Made by a program: the position numbers and the translations under genes. DNA of 5,284 nt from an uncultured Succinatimonas sp. (lineage in GTDB: Bacteria > Pseudomonadota > Gammaproteobacteria > Enterobacterales > Succinivibrionaceae): positions 1 to 5,284 of the forward strand of contig CALBLB010000097.1 of NCBI GenBank assembly GCA_937896115.1, written 5' to 3'. This document shows positions 4,247-5,284 of this stretch, piece by piece (position 1 is the stretch's first letter; every line of letters begins with the position of its first letter). The notes beneath the pieces are model-generated. The model worked only from the letters and a program-made list of their open reading frames with translations. It ran no database searches and was not told where the DNA came from.

Positions 4247-5284
4247 TCAACGGCTTAAAAGTTGCGGTATTGCCAGTGAGAACCAAGGAACGAAGCTAAA
4301 CAGCAGGCCGCAGAAAATTTCCACGGCGATGAAGCTTATCAGGGTCTTGGCCACACCTATAACAGGACGGTTGGCGATCCCGCAGGCTACGAACATGCAG
4401 GTACCAAAAGGCGGTGTACATTGTCCCATGGAAAGAATAAATACCACGACCAGTCCGAACTGTACCGGATCGATGCCGTAACTGACTGCCAAAGGCGCAA
4501 GTATAGGTCCTAAGATCAGGATGATGGATCCGTTGTCAAGGAACATGCCGGCAAAGATCATCAGTACGTTGATGATCAGCATGAACACTACCCAGGTATT
4601 GCAGAAGCTCATGAAGAACTCGGTAACGCGGGTAGGAATGTTGTACATAGTTGCAAGATATGCAAATACGGAAGCCGAGGCCACGAGCCCCATGAGGTTT
4701 GCCGTGGTGATGGCGGTGTTTTCACAAATTTTCCACAAGGAAACGGCATTGACTTCGCGATAAATGAAGCAGCAGACGATCACGCCGTAAAATACGGACA
4801 CTACAGCAGCTTCCGTAGGAGTGAAAATGGATGCATAAATGCCGCCTAAGATTATAACCGGCATCATCAAAGCCCAGAAGGCTCGTTTGAAGGCCGACCA
4901 TACATTCATCCTGGAAAAAGCACTGCCGCGCGGGAACTTACGTTTTTTAGCTACGAAATAGCAATAAACACACAGTGCCAACCAGCAGAAAATTCCCGGG
5001 ATGATGCCTGACATCAAAAGCTGGGATATGGAAACTCCGGTTACGGTTCCGTAAATCACGAATACCACTGAAGGCGGGATCACCACACCTAAGGTACCGC
5101 CTATGGCCTGAACGGCCGCAGAATAATCTTTCGGATATCCGCGTTTTACCATTTCAGGGTACATGACGCCGCCGATTGAGGCGGTGGTAGCCATGGATGA
5201 ACCGGAAATAGCCGCAAAGAAAGCGCATGCGGAGATGGCCACGATGGAAACGCCGCCTGCGATCCAACCTACCAAGGCATCGGC
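4247..5284 (-). CDS. TRAP transporter large permease subunit, DctM family (N-terminus outside window)
   Basis: This is the large membrane subunit of a sodium-driven tripartite transporter that works with a periplasmic solute-binding protein and a small DctQ-type subunit. The window shows the C-terminal 345 residues, open to the right edge. Full-length relatives have about 425-430, so roughly 80-90 are missing. Family landmarks, in visible-fragment numbering, are FFAAISGSSMATTASIG (22-38), GGTLGVVIPPSVVFVIYG (62-79), FTPTEAA (154-160), GMFLDNGSIILILGP (246-260) and MGQCTPPFG (286-294), among many hydrophobic segments. The first two and the TPPFG region lie in the two inverted transport repeats. 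A TTG at 5273-5275 could be misread as the start, but the frame continues upstream through family-like sequence (ADALVGW). Its partner dgoD follows by 51 bases, so the likely substrate is D-galactonate or a related sugar acid. The partner subunits should lie to the right. Confidence 0.93.
   Translation of the reverse strand, partial: ADALVGWIAGGVSIVAISACAFFAAISGSSMATTASIGGVMYPEMVKRGYPKDYSAAVQAIGGTLGVVIPPSVVFVIYGTVTGVSISQLLMSGIIPGIFCWLALCVYCYFVAKKRKFPRGSAFSRMNVWSAFKRAFWALMMPVIILGGIYASIFTPTEAAVVSVFYGVIVCCFIYREVNAVSLWKICENTAITTANLMGLVASASVFAYLATMYNIPTRVTEFFMSFCNTWVVFMLIINVLMIFAGMFLDNGSIILILGPILAPLAVSYGIDPVQFGLVVVFILSMGQCTPPFGTCMFVACGIANRPVIGVAKTLISFIAVEIFCGLLFSFVPWFSLAIPQLLSR

Noticed and set aside
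4521..4763. 80-residue plus-strand open frame
   Set aside because: It lies opposite the TRAP permease gene and its translation resembles nothing known. It is a shadow frame.
5273..5275. TTG as start of the TRAP permease
   Set aside because: The frame is open to the window edge and codes for family-like residues (ADA before LVGW). The visible part lacks the N-terminal 80-90 residues of the family, so the gene is cut by the window.

Overview
The window reads as chromosomal DNA of a gammaproteobacterium. Isocitrate dehydrogenase, IF-1 and D-galactonate dehydratase all resemble their Escherichia coli counterparts closely over full length, with lengths within one residue as I recall them. Intergenic DNA is AT-rich, the promoters look like sigma-70 promoters, and a TRAP transporter serves a sugar-acid gene. 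A gut or rumen anaerobe of the Succinivibrionaceae/Aeromonadales type would fit, but that is inference from flavour, not from a marker gene.

Layout, left to right. Bases 54-130 hold a tRNA-Val (anticodon CAC) on the minus strand, with a near-consensus promoter upstream. Bases 131-1057 form an AT-rich accessory stretch: a 106-residue two-helix membrane protein of unknown function (306-626, +), then a protein-like frame interrupted by a single TAA (713-1020, +) that I read as a decaying gene. Bases 1058-2311 encode isocitrate dehydrogenase (icd, +). Its catalytic residues are intact, but all the residues that give the E. coli enzyme its NADP preference are replaced. The 246-base gap between icd and the convergent infA (2558-2776, -) holds two minus-strand terminators and several hairpins. 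It may encode a small RNA of about 120 nt on the minus strand.

The right half (3044-5284, -) is a sugar-acid utilisation operon. A TRAP transporter large permease, cut by the right edge of the window, is followed after 51 bases by dgoD, and transcription ends at a strong terminator at 2984-3010. The two genes together imply import of D-galactonate or a close hexonate and its dehydration to 2-keto-3-deoxy-D-galactonate. The TRAP solute-binding protein and small permease, the kinase, the aldolase and a regulator would be expected outside the window to the right.

I found no CRISPR array, insertion sequence, phage gene or clearly new multi-gene system. The points most worth following are the cofactor switch in icd, the structured minus-strand region between icd and infA, and the interrupted frame upstream of icd. 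Bases 1-53, downstream of the tRNA, show no feature I can support.
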